From: Pleionea litopenaei
Lineage (GTDB): Bacteria; Pseudomonadota; Gammaproteobacteria; Enterobacterales; Kangiellaceae
Reading direction: 5' to 3'
NCBI RefSeq assembly: GCF_031198435.1
Contig: NZ_CP133548.1
Coordinates: forward strand, 4,064,001 to 4,128,000
Length of the DNA stretch: 64,000 nucleotides
Shown here: piece after piece, positions 9,190-19,248 of the stretch
Position numbering within the stretch: position 1 is the first letter of the stretch
Layout of the letters: every line of letters begins with the position of its first letter
Notes under the pieces: generated by a model
Databases searched by the model: none
Told to the model about the DNA's origin: nothing
What the model saw: the letters and a program-made list of their open reading frames with translations, nothing else
Made by a program: the position numbers and the translations under genes

Positions 9190-10163
9190 TAAACGACTCC
9201 GGCTTTCAGTAAATCGTGCATGTTGAGTGCGCCAACGACTTTGTTATTTTCATCGGTCACGATCAAAGCATTCACTGATTTTTGTTCCATAATTTGCACC
9301 GCTTCTACCGCCAGCATATCCGGTTCAATAGTAAAGCAGTTGCGAGTCATCAAGTCACCGATGGTCGATGTGGTAAAGTCGACGTTGCGTTCAATAGAAC
9401 GGCGTAAATCACCGTCAGTAAACACGCCTAGTAATTCGTTATCTGTGGTAACAACAGCGGTCATGCCCAGTCGTTTCTGGGTCATTTCTAACAAGGCTTG
9501 TTTAAGCAATAAGTCTTCACTGACGCAGGGGACCTCGCCATTTTTATGCATAATATCGCTGACTTTAAGTAGCAGTTTGCGGCCCAAGCTGCCGCCTGGG
9601 TGAGATAATGCAAAGTCATCGGGGCTGAAGCCGCGCGCATCGAGTAAGGTTATGGCCAATGCATCACCCATGACTAGAGCAGAGGTCGTTGAAGCCGTTG
9701 GGGCCAAATTGAGTGTACAGGCTTCTTGCTCGACACTGGTGTCAAGGTTGACATCGGCTAGTTGAGCAAGCGTAGAATTTGGGTTGCCGGTCATACTGAT
9801 TAGAGGCACATTTTTACGCTTAATAACCGGCAATATGGCGGTTATTTCTTCGGTTTCACCGGAGTTTGATAGTGCTAGCACGACATCGCCGCGGGTGATC
9901 ATTCCGAGATCGCCATGACTGGCTTCTCCAGGGTGAACGAAGAAGGAAGGCGTGCCTGTGCTGGCCAAAGTTGCTGCGATTTTGTTGCCAATATGCCCCG
10001 ATTTTCCCATGCCTGTGACCACGACACGACCTTGACAGGCGAGTAGGATCTGGCAGGCCTCAGCAAATTGTTGATTGATTGAGTGGCGCAACTTTTCTAG
10101 TGCTGCAATCTCGATGGTCAGGACAGAAAGTCCCAAATCGATCAAATGTTTAGGGTCTTGCAT
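9189..10163 (-). CDS. kdsD: Arabinose-5-phosphate isomerase KdsD
   Basis: 324 residues: a SIS domain (about 35-180, with GMGKSGHIG and LSNSGETEE) followed by two CBS domains (about 205-322). It converts ribulose-5-phosphate to arabinose-5-phosphate, the first committed step of Kdo synthesis, and feeds the same pathway as KdsC next to it. Length and domain order match E. coli KdsD. Confidence 0.95.
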   Translation of the reverse strand: MQDPKHLIDLGLSVLTIEIAALEKLRHSINQQFAEACQILLACQGRVVVTGMGKSGHIGNKIAATLASTGTPSFFVHPGEASHGDLGMITRGDVVLALSNSGETEEITAILPVIKRKNVPLISMTGNPNSTLAQLADVNLDTSVEQEACTLNLAPTASTTSALVMGDALAITLLDARGFSPDDFALSHPGGSLGRKLLLKVSDIMHKNGEVPCVSEDLLLKQALLEMTQKRLGMTAVVTTDNELLGVFTDGDLRRSIERNVDFTTSTIGDLMTRNCFTIEPDMLAVEAVQIMEQKSVNALIVTDENNKVVGALNMHDLLKAGVV

Positions 10164-10260
10164 GGCAATCTCGTTGCTTGACTAAATCGTTGGATTATAA
10201 CGAAAACTTTGCTCAGTTGCGCGGTTTATCCGTGACAATCGTTGATGAATGCTAAGGAAA

Positions 10261-11253
10261 CTAGATTCGTCCGAGCTCGGCTAACGCTGACATGGCCAGC
10301 CACGCGATAAATGCACCGACTAAAAGTCCGCCTTCAATCCGGTTGATGTGGCCTTTTTTACCGGCAAAGCCGTAGCCCATGATACCCATGGCAAGCGTTA
10401 GTCCAATCATCGGCAGCACGTTTAGGTACAATACATTATCGGTATTATTGTGGAACTCGATACCGATAATGATACCGGGCAAACTCATGACTGCGAGTAA
10501 ATTGAAGATATTCGAACCAATGACGTTACCTAAAGCCATTTCATCTTCATCTTTAAGAACACCGGCAACCGATGCTGCTAATTCAGGCAAACTGGTGCCA
10601 ATGGCGATAATGGTTGAACCAATGATTAAGTCACTGATTCCAAAATGTGCGGCGATGTTCGAGGCTCCATAAACCAGCATTTTCGAGCTGACTTGCAGTA
10701 GCACCATACCGATCACGATCCACATCACTGCTCTTGAATTGGTCATCGTATCGGGTAACTCATCGACGATTTCTTGCAGCATTAAATCTTGGCGGACGCG
10801 AGTTTTCATTCCGACACGAATGAGCCAGCCAACATAGATGGTTAGTCCAACAATGAGAGGCCAGGATTCCATAGCCGTGAGATCACCGTCGAGGAGCAAA
10901 AATGAAGCCCAAAGAGTAATACCGAGTAGTACCGGAAACTCACGCTTAATCGTGCCAGACTCAACATGAAGCGGCTTAATTAATGCTGAAATACCAAGTA
11001 CAAAGGCGATGTTGGTGATGTTCGAGCCAATGGCGTTGCCCAGCCCAATTTCAGGATTGTTGGATAAAGAAGCGTTTAAAGAGATGAATATTTCAGGTGC
11101 TGACGAGCCGATGGCAACGATGGTGAGGCCGACGATGAGAGGGCTTACACCAAGGTTACGAGCGAAAGCTGCGGCACCATCGGTAAACCTATCGGCGCTC
11201 CATACGAGCAAAGCAATTCCGGACACGACAAGCGCGAAATATTGAAACATCAT
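10261..11253 (-). CDS. yrbG: YrbG-type calcium/sodium antiporter
   Basis: 330 residues, about ten membrane helices. Two inverted repeats each carry the exchanger alpha motif: GSSAPEIFISL in the first half and GTSLPELAASV in the second, each followed by GNxIGSNI. This is the K+-dependent Na+/Ca2+ exchanger-like family. Substrate is inferred from the family only. It starts the minus-strand kdsD-kdsC-lpt group, as in E. coli, but the mla genes that often sit upstream are absent. Confidence 0.92.
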   Translation of the reverse strand: MMFQYFALVVSGIALLVWSADRFTDGAAAFARNLGVSPLIVGLTIVAIGSSAPEIFISLNASLSNNPEIGLGNAIGSNITNIAFVLGISALIKPLHVESGTIKREFPVLLGITLWASFLLLDGDLTAMESWPLIVGLTIYVGWLIRVGMKTRVRQDLMLQEIVDELPDTMTNSRAVMWIVIGMVLLQVSSKMLVYGASNIAAHFGISDLIIGSTIIAIGTSLPELAASVAGVLKDEDEMALGNVIGSNIFNLLAVMSLPGIIIGIEFHNNTDNVLYLNVLPMIGLTLAMGIMGYGFAGKKGHINRIEGGLLVGAFIAWLAMSALAELGRI

Positions 11254-11536
11254 AGAGTGTTAAATCACCTGAAATCTGGCAAAGCCGCCTATTAAAGGGG
11301 GATAGAGGTAAGGAATCAAGGAATTTTTAAATTTATTTGTCTTCATCACGAGAGATTGTACGCCAGAAATTATGGAAATACTTGTTTAAATCGTGACAAA
11401 GTTTTGCAGTTAATGCGGCGCTTGACGTGAAATATAGTAAAATAAGGAGGTTAATTTTCTGCGCTGGCTGGACACTCACAACGGCTTCAGTCAGAATTGC
11501 GGTCTTTTTTCTGGTCAGTAACCATAAGGCAACGTC
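11254..11536. promoter_or_regulatory. Divergent control region yrbG / ibaG
   Basis: 283 bases between divergently read yrbG and ibaG. It must contain promoters for both. A TTGACG at 11422-11427 and an AT-rich TATAGT at 11433-11438 are present, but not at standard spacing, so no single promoter is claimed. Confidence 0.4.
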
Positions 11537-11791
11537 ATGACTCCTGAAGAAATTAAAACGCTTTTAAATGAGGCATTTGAAGGGGCCGAGATCGCTGCAG
11601 ACAGCGATGGTAGCCATTTTAAGGTGCGCATTGTGGCAGAAGTGTTTGCTGGGCAGCGCCCAGTTAAGAAGCAACAAATGGTATATCAAGTATTGAATGA
11701 GCACATCAAAAGTGGTGCGATTCATGCGTTATCCATTGAAACTTATACCCCTGAAGAGTGGGCGAAAGCGAGCGCTTTCAATTTAGGTTAG
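11537..11791 (+). CDS. ibaG: BolA-family protein IbaG
   Basis: 84 residues, BolA/IbaG fold. The conserved segment is SDGSHFKVRIVAEVFAG with the invariant histidine of BolA proteins, and the C-terminal IHALSIETYTPEEW matches IbaG. It lies 43 bases upstream of murA, as in E. coli. In the family IbaG partners with monothiol glutaredoxins in Fe-S handling and responds to acid stress. Confidence 0.93.
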   Translation: MTPEEIKTLLNEAFEGAEIAADSDGSHFKVRIVAEVFAGQRPVKKQQMVYQVLNEHIKSGAIHALSIETYTPEEWAKASAFNLG

Positions 11792-11816
11792 TGGGTTTTT
11801 AACCCTACAAGAATAA

Positions 11817-13097
<1,281 letters not shown>

Positions 13098-13150
13098 CGA
13101 CTGCAAAGATAAGGCAGAGTTTAATCGGCTTTATCTTGTTCTCGAACCAT

Positions 13151-13180
13151 AAAAAAAAGCCGCGACTGCGGCTTTTTTTA
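13151..13180 (+). terminator. Strong intrinsic terminator after murA, usable in both directions
   Basis: GCCGC/GCGGC stem with a 4-base loop, extended by flanking A and T runs of seven or more. It lies between the convergent murA (plus) and degS (minus) and has a T tract on both strands. Confidence 0.9.
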
Positions 13181-13206
13181 TGGCTTAATTTTCACTGCCG
13201 TGAAAG

Positions 13207-14385
13207 TTATTGACGCACTCTCGGCGCTTCGCTCACGGTCAAGCTCAAATGCATTTCTTCCTTTTGACGAAAGAGGGTAAAGTTCATGCTGTCTCCCGGC
13301 TTCGCATTGGAAATGATTTCAAAGGCTTGATTGGGTGAAGTAATTAAAATGTCATTAATATGAGTGATAAAGTCCCCAGGCTCTAGCCCTGCGGTTGCCG
13401 CTGGGCCTCCGGCCTCAACACTAGTGACCGCGATTCCTTCACCAAAATTGCTCTGCGGTGGTGCGAAAGCTTGATGGCCACGCTCATTTAATATTCCGCC
13501 TCGAAATCCAACCCAAGCACGGCTAATTTTTCCATCGTCCATCAAATCATCGACGATGCTTTTTACGACCGGATAAGGAATGCTGAATCCTATGCCGGTT
13601 TGTGCCGCGCTTTCATTTCGGGTTGCTAATTGTTGCGCAGTGATTCCAATCAATTCACCGTAGGCGTTGATCAATGCGCCTCCCGAATTGCCAGGATGAA
13701 TGGCCGCATCAATTTGATAAATTGGAAAGTCGGTGCGAACCGAGCGAGTCGCTGAAACAATTCCCATGGTCACTGTCTGATCAAATTGTCCATACGGATT
13801 GCCGATTGCAAACACAATATCGCCGGCTCTAACCTGTCTTTGTTCATTGGTTCTTGGAGTCGGCAGGTTTTCAAGATCAATGAATAATAAGGCTAAGTCA
13901 GTATTGGGATCACTGCCGATCACACTCGCAATTTTCTGGCGTCCATCGGAGAGTTGAACCTTGATGGAATCTGCATTGTGAATCACGTGGTAGTTGGTGA
14001 CGACATAGCCTCGAGAGTCAATGATAACGCCTGAGCCAACATTTAGACCGACATTGACAAGATATTGGTCGTCTAAACTGGTTGGGTTAGGGTTCTTGGA
14101 TAAAGTGCCTTTATTAAAGACGGTTTGAATACTGACCACGGCTGCGGCGGTTTGTGCAATTTCATCGGCGTAACTGGCTTGCAGAACTGAATCAATTTTA
14201 GGTTCTAGTGTCGGTTGTGGTTGAACCGAAAAGACCAGTCGATTGGCCAGCCACTGTCGTAACTCAAAACTAACCGGAGCATCGGACCATAGTAATAGGT
14301 AAACCAGTGCGGCGATAAGCCCAATTGATATGTATTTAAACCAAAATTTCACTAACAGCAGCCAATAAATAATAAGATACCGCAT
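13207..14385 (-). CDS. degS: Periplasmic serine endoprotease DegS-like
   Basis: 392 residues from the ATG at 14385. A CAGG ribosome site lies 6-7 bases upstream, whereas an earlier ATG at 14421 sits inside the terminator hairpin of degQ. The order is an N-terminal anchor (about 1-35), a trypsin-like domain with triad His in TNYHVIHNAD, Asp in DPNTDLALLF and Ser in HPGNSGGAL, then one PDZ domain. One TM plus one PDZ fits DegS, which senses misfolded porins and cleaves RseA to start the sigma-E response. Confidence 0.9.
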   Translation of the reverse strand: MRYLIIYWLLLVKFWFKYISIGLIAALVYLLLWSDAPVSFELRQWLANRLVFSVQPQPTLEPKIDSVLQASYADEIAQTAAAVVSIQTVFNKGTLSKNPNPTSLDDQYLVNVGLNVGSGVIIDSRGYVVTNYHVIHNADSIKVQLSDGRQKIASVIGSDPNTDLALLFIDLENLPTPRTNEQRQVRAGDIVFAIGNPYGQFDQTVTMGIVSATRSVRTDFPIYQIDAAIHPGNSGGALINAYGELIGITAQQLATRNESAAQTGIGFSIPYPVVKSIVDDLMDDGKISRAWVGFRGGILNERGHQAFAPPQSNFGEGIAVTSVEAGGPAATAGLEPGDFITHINDILITSPNQAFEIISNAKPGDSMNFTLFRQKEEMHLSLTVSEAPRVRQ

Positions 14386-14407
14386 AGTACCTGAGTTGAG
14401 CTGGATA

Positions 14408-14452
14408 ACAAATAAAGCCAACGGTGAAATTTGAAACCGTCGGCTTTATTTG
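14408..14452 (-). terminator. Terminator between degQ and degS
   Basis: Long hairpin with arms AATAAAGCC..CGGT and ACCG..GGCTTTATT separated by about 9 bases, just after the degQ stop on the minus strand, with a T-rich tail. degS may therefore rely on its own promoter or read-through. Confidence 0.65.
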
Positions 14453-14460
14453 AAGAGGAA

Positions 14461-15789
14461 TTATCGAATGACGATCAAAAACTGCTCTTTTCCACGCATA
14501 ACCGTCAGCGGTAATGCTCGACCGGCTTTGCTAAGAATTTGGGCGAGTTGATCAAGATTCCCTGTTCTAAACCGACCCACCGCGACAATTCTATCGCCTT
14601 GTCTTAATCCAAAATAGGCAGCTCGAGAGCGGCGCTCTACTTGACTGACGGTCACACCTTGATCAGAGCTGGCGCCTTTTTGCACCGTCAACTCGATGCC
14701 GTCGAGAAGGGGATGAAGCGTTTCTCCTTTGCGCACGACCAGCTCTGGTTCTTGCAAGACTAAGCTGACGGTCGAACTCTTTCCATCGCGCAAAATTTGT
14801 AACTCAATTCGACTCCCTGCCGGCAACAGCCCTTCTTGGTTGAGTAAATCGGCAGCGGTTTTTAGTTTACGGCCATTCACCGAAACAATGATGTCGGTGG
14901 TTTGGATGCCCGCATCGGCTGCCGAAGAACCTGAGACGACTTCGGTGACAACAACGCCATTTCCTTTGGTTACATCGAGTGCTCTGGCTAAGCTTGGTGT
15001 CAGTTCTTGCACCGAAACCCCGAGGATCCCGCGACGAACTTCGCCATAGTCAACCAAATGCTGGGTAATGGTTTGCGCAAGATTAATTGGAATGGCGAAA
15101 CCAATTCCAATGTTGCCTTTAGGTCCGAGAATAGCGGTATTGATTCCGACGAGTTCACCACGCAAGTTCACCAGTGCTCCCCCGGAATTGCCTGGGTTGA
15201 TCGCCGCATCGGTCTGAATAAAGTCTTCGTATTCTTCAATGCCAAGACCAGAGCGACCTTTGGCACTGACAATACCCGAGGTTACGCTGTGCCCGAGACT
15301 GAATGGGTTACCTATTGCCACCACGAAATCGCCGACTTGCAGAGCATCGGAATTTCCAAGAGGTATCGCGGTTAAGTTGTCTGCATTGATGGAGAGTAAG
15401 GCGACGTCGGTTTTTTCATCTGAGCCGACTAACTTGGCTTCAAACTCACGGCCATCTTCGAGAGAAATTTGGATTTCATCGGCACCGCGAATGACATGAT
15501 GATTCGTGAGAATGAGTCCCATTTGAGCATCAATGATGACGCCTGAGCCAAGGCTGTTGGCTTGTCTTTGGCGTTGTGGTGGAATTAAGTATCCAAACAC
15601 GGGATCTCGCATATACGGCGTTTCTATGGTTGCTGTCGTCGCGATATTAACCACTGCCGGGTTGGCTTTTTGGAGCATTGGCGCTAGGCTCGGCAAGGCT
15701 TGGTCGTTTACTTGAGTTGGAAGGCTTGCCCACGCAGCTGAGACGCCTAGATAAAGACATACGGTGAGCAAAAGCTGTTTATTGAGCAT
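14461..15789 (-). CDS. degQ: Periplasmic serine protease DegQ/DegP (HtrA family)
   Basis: 442 residues from the ATG at 15789, which follows an AAGGA ribosome site and gives a clean signal peptide ending near AWA; the frame's first ATG at 15837 would bury it. Triad: His in LTNHHVIRGAD, Asp in DEKTDVALLS, Ser in NPGNSGGALVN. Two PDZ domains follow (about 265-355 and 370-440). Two PDZ domains and the short LA loop point to DegQ rather than DegP, though the two cannot be cleanly separated by eye. It is a periplasmic protease/chaperone placed next to degS. Confidence 0.9.
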   Translation of the reverse strand: MLNKQLLLTVCLYLGVSAAWASLPTQVNDQALPSLAPMLQKANPAVVNIATTATIETPYMRDPVFGYLIPPQRQRQANSLGSGVIIDAQMGLILTNHHVIRGADEIQISLEDGREFEAKLVGSDEKTDVALLSINADNLTAIPLGNSDALQVGDFVVAIGNPFSLGHSVTSGIVSAKGRSGLGIEEYEDFIQTDAAINPGNSGGALVNLRGELVGINTAILGPKGNIGIGFAIPINLAQTITQHLVDYGEVRRGILGVSVQELTPSLARALDVTKGNGVVVTEVVSGSSAADAGIQTTDIIVSVNGRKLKTAADLLNQEGLLPAGSRIELQILRDGKSSTVSLVLQEPELVVRKGETLHPLLDGIELTVQKGASSDQGVTVSQVERRSRAAYFGLRQGDRIVAVGRFRTGNLDQLAQILSKAGRALPLTVMRGKEQFLIVIR

Positions 15790-15904
15790 CAGTAAAATCC
15801 TTGGTTTGTTGATAAACAGTTTCGTGTCATACGACAATGATTCTCAGACTCTAAGTCTCTATGTAGGGTTCCCGAAAAAATTTTCAATCGTGGATTTATA
15901 AAAT

Positions 15905-15936
15905 GCAAAAAAAAACCTCGTAAAACGAGGTTTTTT
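15905..15936 (-). terminator. Intrinsic terminator after zapG
   Basis: AAAACCTCG/CGAGGTTTT arms with a 5-base loop and A/T runs on both sides. On the minus strand it follows the zapG stop and precedes the degQ promoter region. Confidence 0.85.
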
Positions 15937-15959
15937 GAATGCGCGGTTCATTCGTTCGA

Positions 15960-16538
15960 TTAGGTTTTCACATTTTCCATGTTCAAACTATTATGATTAA
16001 TGACACCTTTTTCTTTGACGGCATAATCGAGCGGCGGTTCGCCAGACTTTTCTTTTTGCTTATCTAAGTGAATAATGTCAGCGGAATTGTCACTCTCGAC
16101 ATCGATTTTAGTGGCTTCTTCTTCCTCTTTCGTATCGTCACTATTGCGATATTCATGCGCGTGATAAAAGCTTTCATTGCTAAAGGTATCTTCGCCTTTA
16201 AACTCGTCATCCATATGCGCATGAGCGTGCAAGTATTGTTGTTGGCTCTGATTTTCGAGTGCATTTTTAAAGGCTTGACTGCCGCCGAGGTGAGCAGAAC
16301 TTTTGGCCATATAGTTGTATAACTCTTGGTAGTCGTTGGTCACTCGGGTGAATAGGTCAGCGGAGGTTTCAAAGTGGTGGTTGACCTTTGCCTGAAAATT
16401 TTGCAGTTCACGATCCTTCTCAACGACAAGGTTTTCTAGCTGTTCAATTTTTTTGTGCGAAGGTGCTTGGCGCTTGCCAATACTGTAGGCGACAGCAGCT
16501 GTGACACCTACCACAACCAAGCCGATTAGCCATTCCAT
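15960..16538 (-). CDS. zapG: Cell-division/envelope protein ZapG (YhcB, DUF1043)
   Basis: 192 residues. One N-terminal membrane helix (EWLIGLVVVGVTAAVAYSIG), a coiled coil (about 28-60) with the DUF1043 core FQAKVNHHFETSADLFTRV, then a long acidic low-complexity tail (about 105-192), longer than in E. coli YhcB (132 residues). The family sits at the inner membrane and links cell division with envelope growth. In E. coli it also lies upstream of degQ-degS, so the neighbourhood is conserved. Confidence 0.88.
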   Translation of the reverse strand: MEWLIGLVVVGVTAAVAYSIGKRQAPSHKKIEQLENLVVEKDRELQNFQAKVNHHFETSADLFTRVTNDYQELYNYMAKSSAHLGGSQAFKNALENQSQQQYLHAHAHMDDEFKGEDTFSNESFYHAHEYRNSDDTKEEEEATKIDVESDNSADIIHLDKQKEKSGEPPLDYAVKEKGVINHNSLNMENVKT

Positions 16539-16594
16539 GTATATCTCCCCTTGAAATAGATTGCTAAGCTTATAATAGTCAAAGTTTACCTTAT

Positions 16595-17119
16595 TTACGA
16601 CTGATCTGAGGGAAAAAGTTCATCTTCAAAGCCGAAATATCGCAAGTCTTTGATTCGTCTTGGATACAAAGTGCCAAAAAGATGGTCTACCTCATGCTGT
16701 ACGACTCTAGCATGAAATCCTTTCGCTTCAATATCGATCGGATCACCGTTTGGAGCAACACCTTGGTAACGAATGTGAGTATAACGAGGAACTAAGCCGC
16801 GCATCCCCGGAATTGATAGGCAACCTTCCCAGCCAGATTCTATCTCATCACTCAACGGCGTAATCACCGGATTAATCAGTACCGTGTAGGGGACACTCTC
16901 GGCGTCTGGGTAGCGGGGATTTTTTTGAACGCCGAAAATCACAACTTGTTGCATTTCACCTATTTGCGGCGCTGCCAAACCGGCACCATTGTTCGCCTCC
17001 ATCGTATCATTAAGATCGATGATCAGTTGATCCAATGACTCGGTATTAAACGCTTTCACGAGCTCAGCCGTTTGCGTTAAGAGAGGGTGTCCCATTTTTA
17101 AAATTTTACGAATTGCCAT
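16595..17119 (-). CDS. def: Peptide deformylase
   Basis: 174 residues with the three metal-site motifs in order: [10 protein letters not shown] (about 45-54), EGCLSIPG and QHEVDHLFG. The metal ligands are the Cys of motif 2 and the two His of motif 3. It removes the N-formyl group from nascent proteins. The usual partner fmt is not adjacent, so this is probably a stand-alone or second deformylase. Confidence 0.95.
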   Translation of the reverse strand: MAIRKILKMGHPLLTQTAELVKAFNTESLDQLIIDLNDTMEANNGAGLAAPQIGEMQQVVIFGVQKNPRYPDAESVPYTVLINPVITPLSDEIESGWEGCLSIPGMRGLVPRYTHIRYQGVAPNGDPIDIEAKGFHARVVQHEVDHLFGTLYPRRIKDLRYFGFEDELFPSDQS

Positions 17120-17314
17120 GGTCGTTTGGGCCTTTGAATGGTCGGGCTACTTAATGCGCAGATGGATAGATTACCAGATGTAATAGATGGGGGATCTATC
17201 AGATAATTCAATGGGTGACTATAAAACTTCAGGCTAAATTGAGTGTTGCGATTAAAGATGAGAAAATGTCGGTCGTTTGTACCGAACCAACGTTGAACGT
17301 TAAGAGGATTAGGA

Positions 17315-17980
17315 ATGGGTTCTCCGCGCAGTGAGAAAGTAATGTTAGAAGGGCCTTCGGGTGATCTAGAGGCCATTATCGATTGGCCTGAAGCATCGTA
17401 TGCCAAAAAAGTGGTCGCCATCTGCTGCCATCCACACCCTCAGCACGCTGGAACCATGACCAATAAGGTCATCTATACGGTCGCGAGAGCCCAAGCGACA
17501 ATGGGAGCCGTTGCTGTTCGCTTTAATTTTCGTGGCGTCGGTAAAAGTGCTGGTGAGTATGGCGAAGGTCTCGGTGAAATGGATGATCTTAGAGCCGTGA
17601 TAGACTGGGCTCAGCGTCAATTTCCCGGTTATGCATTATGGTTGTCAGGTTTTTCATTTGGTTCATGGATTTCAGCAATGGTGGCTCATGAATATCAAGT
17701 TGAACAACTCATTTCTGTGGCACCTCCAGTTGAGCGTGGCGTTTTTGCGTCAATGCAGCACCCAATGTGCGACTGGTTAACCATCATGGGCGATGCCGAT
17801 GAAGTGGTCAGCTTCACCGCGACGGAGCAGTGGGTTGAGAATCTATCGCCACGTCCCGATTGGGTTGTTATGACCGGCGCTGGACACTTTTTTCACTCGC
17901 GATTAGTCGAGTTGCGAGAAGTTTTAGAGCAGCGTTTAACGTCGAAAATAAACACCTATCAAGCTGTTGAAAATGCGTAA
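17315..17980 (+). CDS. Alpha/beta hydrolase, YbbA/CocE-like small family
   Basis: 221 residues. Oxyanion region CCHPHPQHAGTM, strand FNFRGVGKSAG, nucleophile elbow GFSFGSW with Ser114, and a late His in GAGHFFH. This matches the proteobacterial small alpha/beta hydrolases often annotated as 'alpha/beta hydrolase, dienelactone-like'. No substrate is known for the group. It is divergent from def and may share its promoter region (17120-17314). Confidence 0.85.
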   Translation: MGSPRSEKVMLEGPSGDLEAIIDWPEASYAKKVVAICCHPHPQHAGTMTNKVIYTVARAQATMGAVAVRFNFRGVGKSAGEYGEGLGEMDDLRAVIDWAQRQFPGYALWLSGFSFGSWISAMVAHEYQVEQLISVAPPVERGVFASMQHPMCDWLTIMGDADEVVSFTATEQWVENLSPRPDWVVMTGAGHFFHSRLVELREVLEQRLTSKINTYQAVENA

Positions 17981-18095
17981 TTGGGTTGATAGACATTCCT
18001 TATTAGAATTCGAAGTAGACTTTATAGTAAGCATTGAACACATTAAATTAACCTGAGTTCTTGTTTGGTATAGTCAAAATAAAGCAGTGATTTGA

Positions 18096-19199
18096 ATGAA
18101 CGAAAAAATTACACCGCTAGAAAAATATCACTATGATCTTAAGCGCAGTGATTTTCAAAAAGATCAGGCTCAGGCCAATGCGGTCGCGTTACTTGATGAT
18201 CTTTATCATCGGCTAATTCAGCGACATCAACAAAAGCAGTCTTTATTGAGTCGAGTGAAGTCTCTGGTGAGTTCTCCACAGCCAGTAAAAGGATTGTACT
18301 TTTGGGGCGGTGTTGGACGTGGAAAAACTTACTTAGTCGATACCTTCTACGATTGCTTACCCTTTGAAGAGAAGATGCGGTTACATTTTCATCGCTTTAT
18401 GCATGAAGTGCACGCACAATTAAAGGTGTTGAAAGGACAAACCAATCCCTTACAAAAAATTGCTGAAGATATGGCAAAAGACATTCTGGTAATTTGTTTT
18501 GACGAATTTTTTGTGAGCGACATTACCGATGCGATGATCTTGGGTGGACTGTTTGAAGCGTTATTCAAACAAGGTGTGTCTCTTGTGGCGACATCGAATA
18601 TACCGCCAGAAAAACTCTACTGGAATGGATTGCAACGAGAGCGATTCTTGCCGGCGATCGATTTGGTTTTACGGCACACGCATGTTGAGAATGTGGATGG
18701 TGGCATTGATTATCGATTGCGTACGTTAGAGCAAGCTGAAATTTATCACTTTCCACTAGATTCAGCCGCGGAGAAAAATTTGCAGTTTAGCTTTGAGCAC
18801 TTGGCGACTGAAATAGAGCCCGACGGAACTCAAATTGAAGTTGAAGGTCGTTTGATCGATACGGTCCGCTTAGCAGAAGGGGTCGTTTGGTTTGATTTTA
18901 ATGCGATTTGTAATACTCCACGCAGTCATTCTGATTATATTGAATTATCCCGGTGTTACCATACGGTATTGATAGGGAACCTTGAGGCTATGTCTGACGA
19001 CAGTAATGATGCCATGCGTCGCTTTATCAGTTTGGTTGATGAGTTTTATGAGAGACACGTGAAATTGATTATTGCTGCAGCGGTTGATATGCACGATATC
19101 TATCACGGAAATGGTTTGGCGTTTGAATTTCGTCGAACACTGAGTCGTTTGCAAGAGATGCAGTCGACGGAGTATTTGGCCAAGGCGCATTTGCCTTAA
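18096..19199 (+). CDS. zapE: Cell division ATPase ZapE (AFG1-like)
   Basis: 367 residues. Walker A is GGVGRGKT near residue 70, Walker B ICFDEFFVSD, and the AFG1 family segment SNIPPEKLYWNGLQRERFLPAI follows (sensor region). In E. coli ZapE associates with the division ring under low oxygen or heat and destabilises FtsZ polymers. It usually sits near degQ/degS and zapG, as it does here. Confidence 0.93.
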   Translation: MNEKITPLEKYHYDLKRSDFQKDQAQANAVALLDDLYHRLIQRHQQKQSLLSRVKSLVSSPQPVKGLYFWGGVGRGKTYLVDTFYDCLPFEEKMRLHFHRFMHEVHAQLKVLKGQTNPLQKIAEDMAKDILVICFDEFFVSDITDAMILGGLFEALFKQGVSLVATSNIPPEKLYWNGLQRERFLPAIDLVLRHTHVENVDGGIDYRLRTLEQAEIYHFPLDSAAEKNLQFSFEHLATEIEPDGTQIEVEGRLIDTVRLAEGVVWFDFNAICNTPRSHSDYIELSRCYHTVLIGNLEAMSDDSNDAMRRFISLVDEFYERHVKLIIAAAVDMHDIYHGNGLAFEFRRTLSRLQEMQSTEYLAKAHLP

Positions 19200-19206
19200 C
19201 TTAATT

Positions 19207-19248
19207 ATCCTGAGAAACGGTTATATAATCCTGAGAAAAGGTTATGTC
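19207..19248 (+). repeat. Tandem 21-bp near-duplicate over the panE start
   Basis: Two adjacent 21-base units, 19207-19227 and 19228-19248, identical at 18 of 21 positions (core ATCCTGAGAAA.GGTTAT). The second contains the likely panE ATG (19244-19246) and its AAGG. Confidence 0.75.

Noticed and set aside
13207-15789. A recent tandem duplication of one HtrA protease
   Set aside because: The two differ in anchor, PDZ number and sequence and correspond to the ancient degS/degQ pair.
17098-17421. A minus-strand frame spanning the def upstream region and the hydrolase start
   Set aside because: No family, and it overlaps two real genes on either side; a shadow.
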